Positions 24,699-34,453 are shown, counted from the first letter of the stretch. The stretch is 45,699 nt of DNA from Segatella paludivivens DSM 17968 = JCM 13650 (GCF_000373185.1 NZ_KB890644.1:1-45699), one strand, 5' to 3'. The notes: generated by a model not told the origin, from the sequence alone. A program made the numbers and translations.

Positions 24699-25017
24699 TA
24701 GTATTTATAGGCTTCTCGTCATCACTAAGTACATAGATGTCTTCGTCATCAGCTTTCATGAAATAACGTTCACGTGCAATCTTTTCGATAGTCTTCGGAT
24801 TTTGTCTTATCTCTCTCAGCTGTTTGGAGTCATCTTCATACTGTTTGTTGTATTTCTCGATATTGCTCTGCAAATCACTTATCTGCAGTTCAAGTTGGAT
24901 ACGTCTCATAAAGCTGTTCTCGTCGATAAATCCAACGATGAGAACACCGAGCAGCGTCACTACAAGATACTTATAGTGAGCGATAAACCCCCATACAACA
25001 CCTAAACGACTTGCCAT
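24679..25017 (-). CDS. Septum formation initiator, FtsB/DivIC-like, 112 aa
   Basis: The protein begins MASRLGVVWGFIAHYKYLVV, with one membrane helix (about 15-33) followed by a coiled coil (about 40-78; LQISDLQSNIEKYNKQYEDD) and the family box IEKIARERYFMKADDED. This is the layout of the bitopic division proteins that link the divisome to peptidoglycan synthases. The start is ATG 25017. The upstream TTG at 25038 lies inside the -7 box and is rejected. The gene is divergent from dnaX, and their promoters nearly overlap. Confidence 0.85.
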   Translation of the reverse strand: MASRLGVVWGFIAHYKYLVVTLLGVLIVGFIDENSFMRRIQLELQISDLQSNIEKYNKQYEDDSKQLREIRQNPKTIEKIARERYFMKADDEDIYVLSDDEKPINTNDETTK

Positions 25018-25031
25018 AATTATATTATTTG

Positions 25032-25062
25032 TTTGCAAAGATAATAATTTTTACTATCTTTG
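25032..25062 (+). promoter_or_regulatory. Promoter of dnaX
   Basis: TTTG (25032-25035), exactly 19 nt, then TATCTTTG (25055-25062). Transcription should start near 25067, with a leader of about 17 nt. The -33 box abuts the minus-strand -7 box of the division gene. Confidence 0.8.
25036..25043 (-). promoter_or_regulatory. -7 box of the FtsB/DivIC-like gene, inside the dnaX promoter
   Basis: Minus-strand TATCTTTG (25043-25036) lies in the 19-nt spacer of the dnaX promoter. Polymerase bound at one site should exclude the other. Confidence 0.6.
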
Positions 25063-25083
25063 CATCATCAATTCTAAAAAATA

Positions 25084-26895
25084 ATGGAAGAATATATTGT
25101 TTCTGCCAGAAAATACCGTCCAATGACATTCGACTCGGTTGTCGGGCAAAGCGCACTTACAACGACATTGAAAAATGCTGTTAAAGGTGGACGACTTGCT
25201 CATGCATACCTTTTCTGTGGCCCAAGAGGTGTCGGAAAGACTACTTGTGCACGTATTTTCGCAAAGGCTATCAACTGTGAGCACCCACGCGAGGATGGTG
25301 AAGCTTGTAATGAATGCGAGAGTTGCAAATCTTTTAATGAGCAACGTTCTTATAATATCTTCGAACTTGATGCAGCAAGCAACAACTCTGTTGAGAATAT
25401 CAAGGCTCTGATGGAACAGACTCGCATTCCGCCGCAGATAGGACGTTATAAGGTCTTCATTATTGATGAGGTTCACATGTTGTCTACAGCTGCGTTTAAT
25501 GCATTCCTTAAAACTCTTGAGGAACCGCCTGCTCATGTAATCTTCATCCTTGCGACAACAGAAAAACATAAAATTCTGCCGACAATCCTTTCACGTTGTC
25601 AGATATATGACTTTGAACGTATGACTGTTTCCAATACGATTAACCATCTTAAGAGCGTTGCTGAAAAAGAGGGAATTAAGTATGAGGAAGAGGCTTTGAG
25701 CGTAATTGCAGAAAAGGCTGATGGTGGTATGCGCGATGCTTTGTCTATATTTGATCAGGCAGCAAGTTTCTGCATGGGAAATATTACTTACCAGAAAGTC
25801 ATAGAAGACTTAAATGTTCTTGATTCCGAAAACTATTTCAAAATCGTGGAATACTCTCTGACAAATAAGGTGAGTGAGATTATGCTTTTGTTGAATAACA
25901 TCCTTGGTAAGGGATTTGATGGTGGAAATCTTATAAATGGTTTGGCTAGTCATATACGTAATGTACTTATGGCTAAAGACCAACAGACTTTACCGTTGCT
26001 AGAGACAAGTGAGCAACAACGTCAGAAGTTTTATGAGCAGGCTCAGAAATGTCCTGTGGATTTTTTATATAAGGCATTGAAAGTTCTTAATCAATGTGAT
26101 ATAAACTATAAGCAAAGTAGCAACAAGCGACTGCTAGTTGAAATTACGCTTATTCAGGTGGCGCAGATAACACAGTCGGATGATGATTCGGCAAGTGCGG
26201 GGCGCCGCCCTAAAAGATTAAAATCCCTGTTTAAGAACCTGATTTTATCTCAGCAAAAGGCAGCATCGCAGGTAGCTGCCGCTAAGAGTCATGTCTTGTC
26301 TCCAAGAGACAGGAGTAAAGAGGTTACTCAGGAACCTCAAGAGGAAAACGTATCTATAGTAACAGCTTCGGTACCCGATAAGGGTTCCGATTCGCAACAA
26401 AGAGCATTTGGAACGGCAAAACATAAGATAAAGTTGAATAATATCGGCTTTACATTTAAGTCTGCTAGAACAAAAAACGAAGGACTGGCTGTAGATTCTG
26501 ACGAAAAATATAAAACCAATAAGGAAGAAGTTGGTCACTTCTCACAAGAGGATTTGGAAAGATGTTGGTTGGGCATGTGTACTAGAATGCCACAAACATT
26601 GAAAGGTATAGCTTCGCGTATGAAGAATATAACTCCTAAAATTTCTGATTATCCTGTGATAGAAGCTGTTATAGATAACCAGATCTTATTAAATCAGATT
26701 GATGAGATTAAGCCGAGAATCAGAAAAACACTTGCCAGTGATCTTCACAATGGTAATATAAAGATAAATCTAAGACTGGCTGAAGCCGCTGAGGTAAAAC
26801 AAATAATGTCTAAACGTGATGTTTTTGAGTCTCTAAAGAAAGATAATGAATCGTTTAGCAAACTATGTAAGAATCTAGAACTTGATCTTACATAA
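25084..26895 (+). CDS. dnaX: DNA polymerase III subunit gamma/tau, 603 aa
   Basis: An AAA+ clamp-loader ATPase: Walker A GPRGVGKTTCARIF (about 45-58), a zinc module with Cys in NCEHPRED, ACNECESC, Walker B IIDEVHML (about 123-130), and sensor/arginine-finger region SRCQIYDF. Domain III follows to about residue 360. The lysine-rich linker (GRRPKRLKSLFKNL) and a divergent tau-like C-terminus complete it. It holds the clamp loader and replicase together. Only the full-length form is evident; I do not see a clean slippery heptamer for a short gamma form. It has its own promoter and converges on asnA. Confidence 0.95.
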   Translation: MEEYIVSARKYRPMTFDSVVGQSALTTTLKNAVKGGRLAHAYLFCGPRGVGKTTCARIFAKAINCEHPREDGEACNECESCKSFNEQRSYNIFELDAASNNSVENIKALMEQTRIPPQIGRYKVFIIDEVHMLSTAAFNAFLKTLEEPPAHVIFILATTEKHKILPTILSRCQIYDFERMTVSNTINHLKSVAEKEGIKYEEEALSVIAEKADGGMRDALSIFDQAASFCMGNITYQKVIEDLNVLDSENYFKIVEYSLTNKVSEIMLLLNNILGKGFDGGNLINGLASHIRNVLMAKDQQTLPLLETSEQQRQKFYEQAQKCPVDFLYKALKVLNQCDINYKQSSNKRLLVEITLIQVAQITQSDDDSASAGRRPKRLKSLFKNLILSQQKAASQVAAAKSHVLSPRDRSKEVTQEPQEENVSIVTASVPDKGSDSQQRAFGTAKHKIKLNNIGFTFKSARTKNEGLAVDSDEKYKTNKEEVGHFSQEDLERCWLGMCTRMPQTLKGIASRMKNITPKISDYPVIEAVIDNQILLNQIDEIKPRIRKTLASDLHNGNIKINLRLAEAAEVKQIMSKRDVFESLKKDNESFSKLCKNLELDLT

Positions 26896-26903
26896 TGTTG
26901 TGG

Positions 26904-26920
26904 TTTCTGTTTTACAGAAA
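26904..26920 (+). terminator. Small hairpin after dnaX
   Basis: TTTCTG (26904-26909) pairs with CAGAAA (26915-26920) around TTTTA, followed by TTATATATAT. Weak. The stronger hairpin at 27064 is the likely end. Confidence 0.4.
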
Positions 26921-27063
26921 TTATATATATATAGTTGTTTTTAATTATAGACTCCACTCTATCTGAAAAAGTTTTTTATGGGGATATCACCCGCTAAATT
27001 GCCCAAGAATTAAAAAGGTTTCGCTTTTTTTATAATAGTCGATGTTACTATAATTAAAAAGCA

Positions 27064-27097
27064 ATCGGGATAATCTAAATATTTAGATTATCCCGAT
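27064..27097. terminator. Bidirectional terminator between dnaX and asnA
   Basis: Perfect 16-bp arms ATCGGGATAATCTAAA / TTTAGATTATCCCGAT (27064-27079 with 27082-27097) are separated by TA. It sits 20 bp beyond the asnA stop and downstream of dnaX, so it can serve both converging genes. Confidence 0.75.
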
Positions 27098-27117
27098 ATT
27101 CATTATATCAATAATTA

Positions 27118-28155
27118 TCAAATAAGTGGCATTCCTAAACTTTCGCATTCGCTACGCATATCCTTTGGCCAAATGCTAGCCTGTATTTCTCCGATATGTG
27201 CTTTATGAAGCATTATCATGCAAAGACGGCTTTGACCTATACCTCCACCAATGCTTAGAGGAAGTTTGTCTTCAAGTAATTGCTTGTGGAAATATAGTTT
27301 TTCGCGATCTTCCTTACCTTCAAGTTTCAATTGGCGTAATAAGGCTTCTTTATCTACTCTTATACCCATAGAACTCAATTCAAATGAGCGTTGAAGAACA
27401 GGATACCAGATAAGAATATCACCATTAAGACCGGCTTTTCCATTTTCAGCGATTGTACTCCAATCATCATAGTCAGGAGCACGACCATCATGTTTCTTGC
27501 CATCACTCAGTTTTCCTCCAATTCCTTCAACAAATACGGCACCGTATTTCATGCATATAGCATCCTCGCGTTCTTTAGGAGACAAGTCTGGATACATATC
27601 AATAAGATCCTGACTGTGAACGAAATGAATCTCACGAGGAAGGAATGGTTTTATTTCAGGGTAAGTCTCACATGTTAGGTATTCTGTTCGTAATATTGCG
27701 GCATATATGCGTCTTACTACGTCTTCTAGGAATGAAATTGTGCGCTGCTCTTTTGTTACAACAGCTTCCCAATCCCATTGGTCTACATATAGTGAATGAA
27801 GGTTATCTAATTCTTCATCAGCACGAATCGCGTTCATATCAGTATATACACCATATCCTGGCTCAATATTGTATTCCGCAAGTGTAAGTCTTTTCCATTT
27901 TGCTAGAGAATGAACAACTTCTGCCTTTGCGTCGCCTAAATCCTTTATTGGAAATGTAACAGGTCGCTCAACGCCATTAAGGTCATCATTAATTCCAAGA
28001 CCTTTCAAAACAAACAGAGGTGCCGTAACACGACGAAGTCTTAATTCAGTAGACAGGTTCTGTTGAAAAAAATCTTTTATAAGTTTTATACCTTGTTCTG
28101 TTTGCTTCATGTCTAGAAGCGCCATATAACCATCAGGTTTTATCAATTTGCTCAT
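27118..28155 (-). CDS. asnA: Aspartate-ammonia ligase AsnA, 345 aa
   Basis: The class II tRNA-synthetase-like fold of AsnA is visible: RVTAPLFVLKGLGINDDLNG near the N-terminus, VHSLAKWKR, YTDMNAIRADEELDNLHS, VDQWDWE, and the C-terminal GGGIGQSRLCMIMLHKAHIGE (motif 3, ATP). It makes asparagine from aspartate, ammonia and ATP in the cytosol. Length is normal for the family. It has a -7 box at 28194-28187 and is a single-gene transcript. Confidence 0.95.
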   Translation of the reverse strand: MSKLIKPDGYMALLDMKQTEQGIKLIKDFFQQNLSTELRLRRVTAPLFVLKGLGINDDLNGVERPVTFPIKDLGDAKAEVVHSLAKWKRLTLAEYNIEPGYGVYTDMNAIRADEELDNLHSLYVDQWDWEAVVTKEQRTISFLEDVVRRIYAAILRTEYLTCETYPEIKPFLPREIHFVHSQDLIDMYPDLSPKEREDAICMKYGAVFVEGIGGKLSDGKKHDGRAPDYDDWSTIAENGKAGLNGDILIWYPVLQRSFELSSMGIRVDKEALLRQLKLEGKEDREKLYFHKQLLEDKLPLSIGGGIGQSRLCMIMLHKAHIGEIQASIWPKDMRSECESLGMPLI

Positions 28156-28186
28156 CTCAATAAGTTTTATTATTCTTATATGCTTG

Positions 28187-28194
28187 CAAAGATA
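28187..28194 (-). promoter_or_regulatory. -7 box of asnA
   Basis: TATCTTTG on the minus strand (28194-28187), 31 nt before ATG 28155. Confidence 0.55.
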
Positions 28195-28257
28195 AGAAAT
28201 ATTAATTATATTGCAAGCTTTTTGCTTATTAATTTTGCAAAAAGAAAGTTCTTTTTG

Positions 28258-28776
28258 TTATTTGGTTTCTATTTGGATATTGTTAGCATCTTTAGGAAAA
28301 AAACTTTTAAGTAATCCGTCACATCCGTCTTCAATTAAGTCAAGAGCAAGTTTAAAATCAGCAGATCCGCCATAATATGGATCTGGAACAGAGTTGTTTG
28401 AATGCTGACTAAAGTAATTAGACATACGTATTACCTTTGCAAGGTCTGATTTAGATTTAGCCATACTTGTTATTATGCGATAGTTTTCTTCGTCCATCAC
28501 AACAATATAATCAAACTTGTTAAAATCATCAAGTTTAAATTGTCGTGCATGATGATTTATGTCATATCCACGTTTACTGCCATGTGTTCTCATTCTGCTG
28601 TCTGGTAATTCTCCTATATGCCAGTCTCCTATACCTGCAGAGTCCACAACAAAGTTGTTTTCAAGTCCACGCATTGCTATCATTTTACAGAAGACGGCAT
28701 GAGCAGCTGGTGAACGGCATATATTTCCTAGACATATAAAAAGTAAACTTACTGTGGGGGCTTGTTTTGTATTCAT
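28258..28776 (-). CDS. Low-molecular-weight protein tyrosine phosphatase, 172 aa
   Basis: The phosphatase loop CLGNICRSP (C-x5-R-S; Cys about 17) opens the protein, with the GDWHIGELPDSRM helix region, the VMDEENYR segment and the general-acid loop VPDPYYGG. Such enzymes remove phosphate from protein tyrosine, in bacteria often on polysaccharide-export kinases. No exopolysaccharide gene is close by. A -7 box TATTTTTG lies at 28808-28801 on the minus strand. The C-terminal tail is slightly longer than the minimal fold. Confidence 0.9.
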   Translation of the reverse strand: MNTKQAPTVSLLFICLGNICRSPAAHAVFCKMIAMRGLENNFVVDSAGIGDWHIGELPDSRMRTHGSKRGYDINHHARQFKLDDFNKFDYIVVMDEENYRIITSMAKSKSDLAKVIRMSNYFSQHSNNSVPDPYYGGSADFKLALDLIEDGCDGLLKSFFPKDANNIQIETK

Positions 28777-28800
28777 AATAATATATATTCAATTAAGTTG

Positions 28801-28808
28801 CAAAAATA
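28801..28808 (-). promoter_or_regulatory. -7 box of the phosphatase gene
   Basis: TATTTTTG on the minus strand, 24 nt before ATG 28776. A TTTG at 28836-28833 lies 24 nt further, longer than usual. The rest of 28809-29142 is A/T-rich with no gene that I can see. Confidence 0.45.
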
Positions 28809-29142
28809 CAAAAAATATATCTCAGATAAACACAAAATCTTAATAAAAAATAGATGTACAAAAAATCCACATTCATTAGAATCGCTATTCAATGAACATG
28901 GATCACATTTTCTCGACTAATAAATTTTAACTTGTTTACAAATGCCGATTTTCACAAACCAAAGCAGATGAATTTACTTCTAATTAAATTTAAAATTGAA
29001 TTTTCGATTGCAATTTTAGCGTTTTTATTCTATAACGGACTTACCAATACCACAAAAAGACTTACCACCACACGTTATTTTAACGTAAGGTAACAGTAAA
29101 AGTAAAAAATAAACTTTTTTTTGCACAAAGATATTCGTAAAA

Positions 29143-30228
29143 TTAGCCTTTGTTCTTAGCTCTGAATTCTGACGGAGTTACACCAAAGCGTTGCTTAAAA
29201 GCGCGATTCAAAGCTGGCGGATTTGAATATCCGCATGATAATGCAAGTTCACTAACCATACGATTTGTCTTTAAAAGCTGTTGTGAAATGTATAATATTC
29301 GTTTCTCACTTGTCCATGCCGATAATGTTGTTCCGAGTTCAGAATAAATATAATCTCTTAATTCGTTTTTGTCAACCCCCAAAGCTTCAGACACAACTTC
29401 CAATGTGGGATTGCTTGTGTAGAAAGGGTTGTTAATATGCTGTCCCATGAGTTTTTTTAATTTTCCATGAATAACAATATTCATTTTGGATAGTTCCAAA
29501 GAGTAATGAATAAAGTTTCTATATATATAGTATGTGCGCGCAATCATTATCGTCATGAATATATTTGTGAGTATTCTTGGGAGTAACGATGGTAAAAAGT
29601 TATTGATCATCATCCATACGAATAATATTAAATATATTGCTATATCGATAATCTCATCACGGCGCATAGACAAAACGTTTTCTGTAGTTAATTGTGTGAG
29701 ACTTTTACGAAAATGAAAATATGAGTCAATGATTATTCCTATCATTAGCATGTATCCAGATATAATTATTCCAATCCATACAAGCCTTGCTATGAACACT
29801 GCAGATAAAAGTCTGTCATTTTGAAATATGCTTGATAGAGTGTAAATTTTTGAATAGCAACCAGATATGAGAACAAAAGCATGTACTAGCAATAATACCA
29901 CTGGATATTGAAGAAGAAATAGCCAAACAACCAAATTTTTATGATAATTACGTCCGAAATAAGCAGAAGAAAATAGGGTGAACATTATAAATGTTATATA
30001 AAGAAAACCTATGGGCTCTGTTGCAAAAACTTCGATACCTTTCTTTGAACATATGCTGAATGTGGATATAGTATATATTGCAAACATAATATAAACTGAT
30101 ATAAAGAAACGTCTACGAAACTGAAAGTGTGGAAAGTTCAATCGCTGCGCCTTACCATACATAAATATTATGATAAAAAATATAGCTATTAGTAAGATAA
30201 TATTAGTAATGTAGAAAGTAGTAATCAT
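29143..30228 (-). CDS. Membrane-bound AraC-type transcription regulator, 361 aa
   Basis: The N-terminal part (about 1-225) has six or seven membrane helices. The C-terminal part (about 250-361) is an AraC/XylS double HTH domain: VVSEALGVDKNELRDYIYSE, then VSELALSCGYSNPPALNRAF and RFGVTPSEFR. It should sense something at the membrane and bind DNA, a layout common in Bacteroidota. Its target is unknown; nearest neighbours are the phosphatase and tRNA-Arg. The gene has a full promoter (30250-30280). Confidence 0.85.
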   Translation of the reverse strand: MITTFYITNIILLIAIFFIIIFMYGKAQRLNFPHFQFRRRFFISVYIMFAIYTISTFSICSKKGIEVFATEPIGFLYITFIMFTLFSSAYFGRNYHKNLVVWLFLLQYPVVLLLVHAFVLISGCYSKIYTLSSIFQNDRLLSAVFIARLVWIGIIISGYMLMIGIIIDSYFHFRKSLTQLTTENVLSMRRDEIIDIAIYLILFVWMMINNFLPSLLPRILTNIFMTIMIARTYYIYRNFIHYSLELSKMNIVIHGKLKKLMGQHINNPFYTSNPTLEVVSEALGVDKNELRDYIYSELGTTLSAWTSEKRILYISQQLLKTNRMVSELALSCGYSNPPALNRAFKQRFGVTPSEFRAKNKG

Positions 30229-30249
30229 TTTGTGTAATTTTAAATTTTA

Positions 30250-30280
30250 CAAAGATACTGCAAGACAAACACAAAACAAA
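30250..30280 (-). promoter_or_regulatory. Promoter of the AraC-type regulator
   Basis: On the minus strand, TTTG (30280-30277), exactly 19 nt, then TATCTTTG (30257-30250). The leader to ATG 30228 is about 18 nt. Confidence 0.8.
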
Positions 30281-30532
30281 ATAAAAAATGTATTTTTTAT
30301 CGTTGAGGTTTAGTCTGTCTTCACTAAATGTAAATATACAATAACTTAGTTGAAAAGCAAAAAAGAATAAGTCTTATTTTGTTTCCTTGTTATATCTATA
30401 TTATATAATACAGAAATATTGTGCAAATAGGGTCGAAGAGTTATGTCATAAAAATAAATCAAACGACAATTTATATTGATAACTTTGTATAACGGCACCT
30501 AAACTTATGAAACACACAAATGTATCTTATCT

Positions 30533-30564
30533 TTTGGAAATTAGGGATTTTATTTGTAATTTTG
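30533..30564 (+). promoter_or_regulatory. Promoter of tRNA-Arg
   Basis: TTTG (30533-30536), 20 nt, TAATTTTG (30557-30564). It ends 10 nt before the tRNA 5' end. The stretch 30281-30532 shows nothing else I can name. Confidence 0.75.
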
Positions 30565-30574
30565 CAAAACTGTT

Positions 30575-30648
30575 GGTCTTGTAGCTTAGTTGAATAGAGC
30601 GTCAGATTCCGGTTCTGAAGGTCGCGGGTTTGAATCCCGCCAAGATCA
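30575..30648 (+). tRNA. tRNA-Arg (anticodon CCG)
   Basis: A 74-nt cloverleaf: acceptor GGTCTTG (30575-30581) with CAAGATC (30641-30647, one G-T pair), anticodon stem TCAGA/TCTGA around TTCCGGT (anticodon CCG), T stem GCGGG/CCCGC around TTTGAAT, discriminator A. CCA is not encoded. It reads CGG codons and has a promoter just upstream. Confidence 0.95.
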
Positions 30649-30731
30649 CTTTTCATTAGAGTGAGACTACTGATAATCATTATTTTATGGATGTTTTAAT
30701 CTGGATTTATATAAATATCCGAAAAAATATG

Positions 30732-30739
30732 TATATTTG
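30732..30739 (+). promoter_or_regulatory. -7 box of pepT
   Basis: TATATTTG, 74 nt before ATG 30814. No -33 TTTG at standard spacing. Confidence 0.5.
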
Positions 30740-30813
30740 CATTTCAGAAGCTCACATTAAGCGAGACGTTAAAGATTAATACACAATTAAAGGCTTATAT
30801 TCTATTCAATTAT

Positions 30814-32037
30814 ATGGAATTAACTGAAAGATTTATTAATTACACAAAGTTTGACACACAGTCTAGTGAGGACTCAGACAGTGTCCCTAGTACGGCGAAA
30901 CAGATGGAGTTCGCCAAGTATTTAAAACAAGAGCTTGAGGACGAAGGACTCTGCGACGTAGAGATGGACGATATGGGTTACATCTATGCCACCCTAAAGG
31001 GTAATACCAAGAAGAAGACACCTACCATAGGCTTTATCTCTCATTATGATACAAGTCCTGATGCAAGCGGAAAAGATATCAAGGCTAGGATTATAAAGAA
31101 CTACGATGGAAAGGACATTGAACTATCTCCAGGTATAGTTTCTTATACATCTAAGTTTCCTGAGCTAAAGGAGCATGTTGGTGAAGATATAATCGTCACA
31201 GACGGAACTACTCTTCTTGGTGCTGACGACAAGGCTGGTATTGCTGAGATCGTACAGGCTATGTGCATTTTGCGCGATAACGATGCGATTAAGCACGGCG
31301 ACATACGTATTGCATTTAATCCTGATGAGGAAATAGGTCTGGGTGCGCATCATTTTGATGTTGAAAAGTTTGGTTGTGACTGGGCATACACTATGGATGG
31401 CGGTGACTTGGGCAACCTTGAATATGAGAATTTTAACGCTGCTGGTGCTAAGGTCCACATTAAAGGTGTAAGTGTTCACACTGGATATGCAAAGGGTAAA
31501 ATGATTAATGCAAACAGACTCGCTTGTGAATTTAATAGTTTGATTCCTGAGACAGATATTCCTGAAGCAACAGAGGGATACCAAGGCTTTTATCATTTAC
31601 TGAATATAGACAGTCGTACAGAGAGCGCCAAACTTAGCTATATTATTCGTGATCATGAGCGTGAGAAGTTTGAAGACCGTAAGGACTTTATGGAAGATTG
31701 TGTTAAAAAAATGAATGAAAAATATGGTGAAGGTACTGTAAGTATTGAAATTCATGACCAATATTATAACATGAAGGAGAAGATAGATCCTAATATGCAT
31801 GTTATTGATATCGTGCTAAAGGCGATGCAGGAAAGTGGAGTTCCACCAAAAGTTGAGCCTATACGTGGCGGAACAGACGGAGCACAGCTTAGTTTCCGTG
31901 GACTACCATGTCCTAACATCTTCGCAGGTGGCGTGAATTTCCACGGACCTCATGAGTTTGTTTCTATTCAAGTCATGGAAAAAGCTGTTGAAGTAATTAC
32001 CAAGATTTGTGAAATTACTGGTACTTACAACGATTAA
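30814..32037 (+). CDS. pepT: Peptidase T (tripeptide aminopeptidase), 407 aa
   Basis: An M20B zinc peptidase: [17 protein letters not shown] (first metal His/Asp, about 74-90), [15 protein letters not shown] (bridging Asp, about 133), [14 protein letters not shown] (catalytic Glu plus metal ligand), YTMDGGDLG, and near the C-terminus [10 protein letters not shown] and [11 protein letters not shown]. It removes the N-terminal residue from tripeptides in the cytosol. Length is normal. A monocistronic unit ended by the hairpin at 32043-32080. Confidence 0.95.
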   Translation: MELTERFINYTKFDTQSSEDSDSVPSTAKQMEFAKYLKQELEDEGLCDVEMDDMGYIYATLKGNTKKKTPTIGFISHYDTSPDASGKDIKARIIKNYDGKDIELSPGIVSYTSKFPELKEHVGEDIIVTDGTTLLGADDKAGIAEIVQAMCILRDNDAIKHGDIRIAFNPDEEIGLGAHHFDVEKFGCDWAYTMDGGDLGNLEYENFNAAGAKVHIKGVSVHTGYAKGKMINANRLACEFNSLIPETDIPEATEGYQGFYHLLNIDSRTESAKLSYIIRDHEREKFEDRKDFMEDCVKKMNEKYGEGTVSIEIHDQYYNMKEKIDPNMHVIDIVLKAMQESGVPPKVEPIRGGTDGAQLSFRGLPCPNIFAGGVNFHGPHEFVSIQVMEKAVEVITKICEITGTYND

Positions 32038-32042
32038 ATATT

Positions 32043-32080
32043 ATTCCCGACTTTCTGGATAATTTATGAAAGTCGGGAAT
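32043..32080 (+). terminator. Terminator of pepT
   Basis: A 13-bp perfect stem ATTCCCGACTTTC / GAAAGTCGGGAAT with a 12-nt loop begins 5 nt after the pepT stop; GTTAATTTTTAC follows. Confidence 0.8.
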
Positions 32081-32147
32081 GTTAATTTTTACGCTACCAG
32101 TATTCTTTTTATAATTCCACGATAAAAACTGTAAAAACCGAGATAAT

Positions 32148-34400
32148 ATGGCTGAGATACCAAATTTAATAAATGATCTTGCGCTGATACTTATTGTAGC
32201 AGGAATAGTTACTTTGGTATTCAAGCGACTAAAACAACCTATTGTATTGGGGTATATTGTGGCAGGATTTCTTGTTTCTCCACACATGCCATATACAGTT
32301 TCTGTAATCGATAAGATAAATATACAGACTTGGGCAGATATCGGTGTGATGTTTCTCTTGTTTTCTCTTGGACTTGATTTCTCATTCAAGAAGATTCTCA
32401 AAATGGGCATGGCGCCTATAATAGCGTCTGCAACCATAATCTTTTCAATGGCAACATTGGGAATGCTTGCAGGTTATTTCTTCAATTGGAGCAAGATGGA
32501 CTGTATGTTCCTCGGCGGTATGCTTGCTATGTCGTCAACAACAATAATATATAAGGCTTTTGACGATTTAGGATTGCGTCAACAACGTTTTGCTTCACTT
32601 GTCATGAGTGTGCTTATATTGGAAGATATACTTGCTATTGTGATGATGGTTATGCTTAGTGCACTTGCAAGCGGTAGCAATCCTGATGGCGGAGTGATGA
32701 TCGGCTCTATAGTTAAAATAGCATTCTTCTTAGTCTTGTGGTTTGTCGTCGGAATATTTCTAATCCCTTTATTTTTCCGCCACACAAGAAAGCTTATGAC
32801 TAATGAGACAATGGTGATAGTGGCTCTGGGACTGTGCTGCTTTATGGCTGTGTTGTCAACAAAAGTTGGATTCAGTAGTGCTTTCGGAGCATTTGTAATG
32901 GGAAGTATCATTGCGGAGACCGTTGAAGCTGATAAAATTATAAAACTAGTAGAACCGGTAAAGAATCTTTTCGGAGCTGTTTTCTTTGTATCAGTAGGTA
33001 TGTTGGTGGATCCAAAGGTGCTGGTTGAATATTCCGTGCCAATATTTGTATTGGTGATGACAATATTGTTTGGACAGGTTATATTTGGAACTGCTGGCTT
33101 TATGTTGGGTGGTCAGCCACTGAAGACAGCAATGAAGTGTGGCTTCTCTATGGCACAGATTGGAGAGTTTGCATTTATCATAGCTTCATTGGGATTATCG
33201 CTTGGTGTTATTGGCCGTTTTCTTTATCCTGTTGTCGTGGCTGTGTCCGTGATAACAACGTTCCTAACTCCTTACATGATTAGGGCCTCTGAACCATGTT
33301 ACTTATATCTAGAAAATCATTTGCCCAAAAAATGGGTTCGAAGAATGAATCATTTGGGGAATGCTCATGTTAATTCATACGAGGAAGTAAACGATTGGAG
33401 AAAATTGTTGCGCAAGATGCTTTCAAATACACTTATCTATGGTATATTGTCTGCAGCTGTTATAATACTGATGTTTACGTTTGTACTCCCTTTGAGTCGC
33501 CATTTGTTTGGTCATTGGATAGGTAATGCTGTTTGTGGAACATTGACCGTAGTAATTATATCGCCATTTTTGCGCTCTATGATGATGAAGAATCTGCATA
33601 GTGATGAGTTTAATCGCCTATGGACAGAAAGTAGATTGAATCGTCTGCCTTTGATTTTCACTATTATGGTAAAAGTAATTGTGGCATTGGCATTCATATT
33701 TTATATATGTAATTATCTCACGCGCTTTACGGATGCTCTTGTGGTTTGTATCGCCTTGTTTGTGCTATCGCTAATGGTGCTTTCAAGAAGTCTAAAACAT
33801 GAAAGTATAAAACTTGAGCGACTGTTTATAAATAATTTGCGTTCAAGAGAGATTGCTGCACTAGTCAATGGCAAGCGACGTCCGCTTTTTGAAGGACATC
33901 TTCTTGAAAGAGATATTCATATAAGTGAATTTGAGGTTCCTGAAGATTCCACTTGGATAGGACGATCTCTCAGAGATCTGAAATTTAGAAATAGGTTTGG
34001 TGTCCATGTAAGTAGTATATTGCGTGGTTCTTTGCGTATTAACATACCTAACGGATCTTATATTATTTTCCCTGCAGATAAGTTATTTGTCATAGGTGAT
34101 GATGAACAATTAAACAATTTCAGATTAGCGATAAAGCATGAACTTATACCTGAAGATCCTGATATAGAAAAGCGCGAAATGAAATTAAGAAAGGTTATTA
34201 TTTCAGCTAAAAGTTCGTTTATAGGTATGACTTTGAAGGAGAGTGGCATCCGCGACCAGTTTAACTGTATGGTTGTAGGAGTTGACGAGGGGCAGAAGAA
34301 CTTGACACTAATAGATCCTGCACGTAAGTTTGAAAAGGGAGATGTTATGTGGATTGTTGGAGAGGAGGACTCATTGAAGGAATTGCATAAACAGATGTAA
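32148..34400 (+). CDS. Cation:proton antiporter, CPA2 family, with two TrkA_C domains, 750 aa
   Basis: About 12 helices of a Na+/H+-exchanger fold (1-385; FLLFSLGLDFSFKKILK, GGMLAMSSTTIIYKAFDDLG, VGFSSAFGAFVMGSIIAET) are followed by four more predicted helices (about 425-555). Two C-terminal TrkA_C/RCK_C domains come last (about 590-665 and 675-750). There is no RCK_N NAD-binding domain, unlike KefB/KefC. It likely moves K+ or Na+ against H+ across the inner membrane, gated by a ligand on TrkA_C. The ion is not shown by sequence. A monocistronic gene. Confidence 0.85.
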   Translation: MAEIPNLINDLALILIVAGIVTLVFKRLKQPIVLGYIVAGFLVSPHMPYTVSVIDKINIQTWADIGVMFLLFSLGLDFSFKKILKMGMAPIIASATIIFSMATLGMLAGYFFNWSKMDCMFLGGMLAMSSTTIIYKAFDDLGLRQQRFASLVMSVLILEDILAIVMMVMLSALASGSNPDGGVMIGSIVKIAFFLVLWFVVGIFLIPLFFRHTRKLMTNETMVIVALGLCCFMAVLSTKVGFSSAFGAFVMGSIIAETVEADKIIKLVEPVKNLFGAVFFVSVGMLVDPKVLVEYSVPIFVLVMTILFGQVIFGTAGFMLGGQPLKTAMKCGFSMAQIGEFAFIIASLGLSLGVIGRFLYPVVVAVSVITTFLTPYMIRASEPCYLYLENHLPKKWVRRMNHLGNAHVNSYEEVNDWRKLLRKMLSNTLIYGILSAAVIILMFTFVLPLSRHLFGHWIGNAVCGTLTVVIISPFLRSMMMKNLHSDEFNRLWTESRLNRLPLIFTIMVKVIVALAFIFYICNYLTRFTDALVVCIALFVLSLMVLSRSLKHESIKLERLFINNLRSREIAALVNGKRRPLFEGHLLERDIHISEFEVPEDSTWIGRSLRDLKFRNRFGVHVSSILRGSLRINIPNGSYIIFPADKLFVIGDDEQLNNFRLAIKHELIPEDPDIEKREMKLRKVIISAKSSFIGMTLKESGIRDQFNCMVVGVDEGQKNLTLIDPARKFEKGDVMWIVGEEDSLKELHKQM

Positions 34401-34432
34401 TTTGTTATATTAAATGCCGTTGGGGATTATCC

Positions 34433-34453
34433 ATTTATTAAAGGGAAATCCCT
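34433..34453 (+). terminator. Weak hairpin after the antiporter gene
   Basis: GGGATT (34433-34438) can pair with AATCCC (34447-34452), loop 8 nt, followed by TATTC. Low confidence. Confidence 0.3.

Noticed and set aside
25018..25038. TTG start for the division gene
   Set aside because: The codon lies in the -7 box; ATG 25017 gives the family N-terminus.
26190..26240. Programmed frameshift in dnaX
   Set aside because: A G/C-rich stem and an A-rich stretch occur here, but I see no X-XXY-YYZ slippery heptamer in the right frame.
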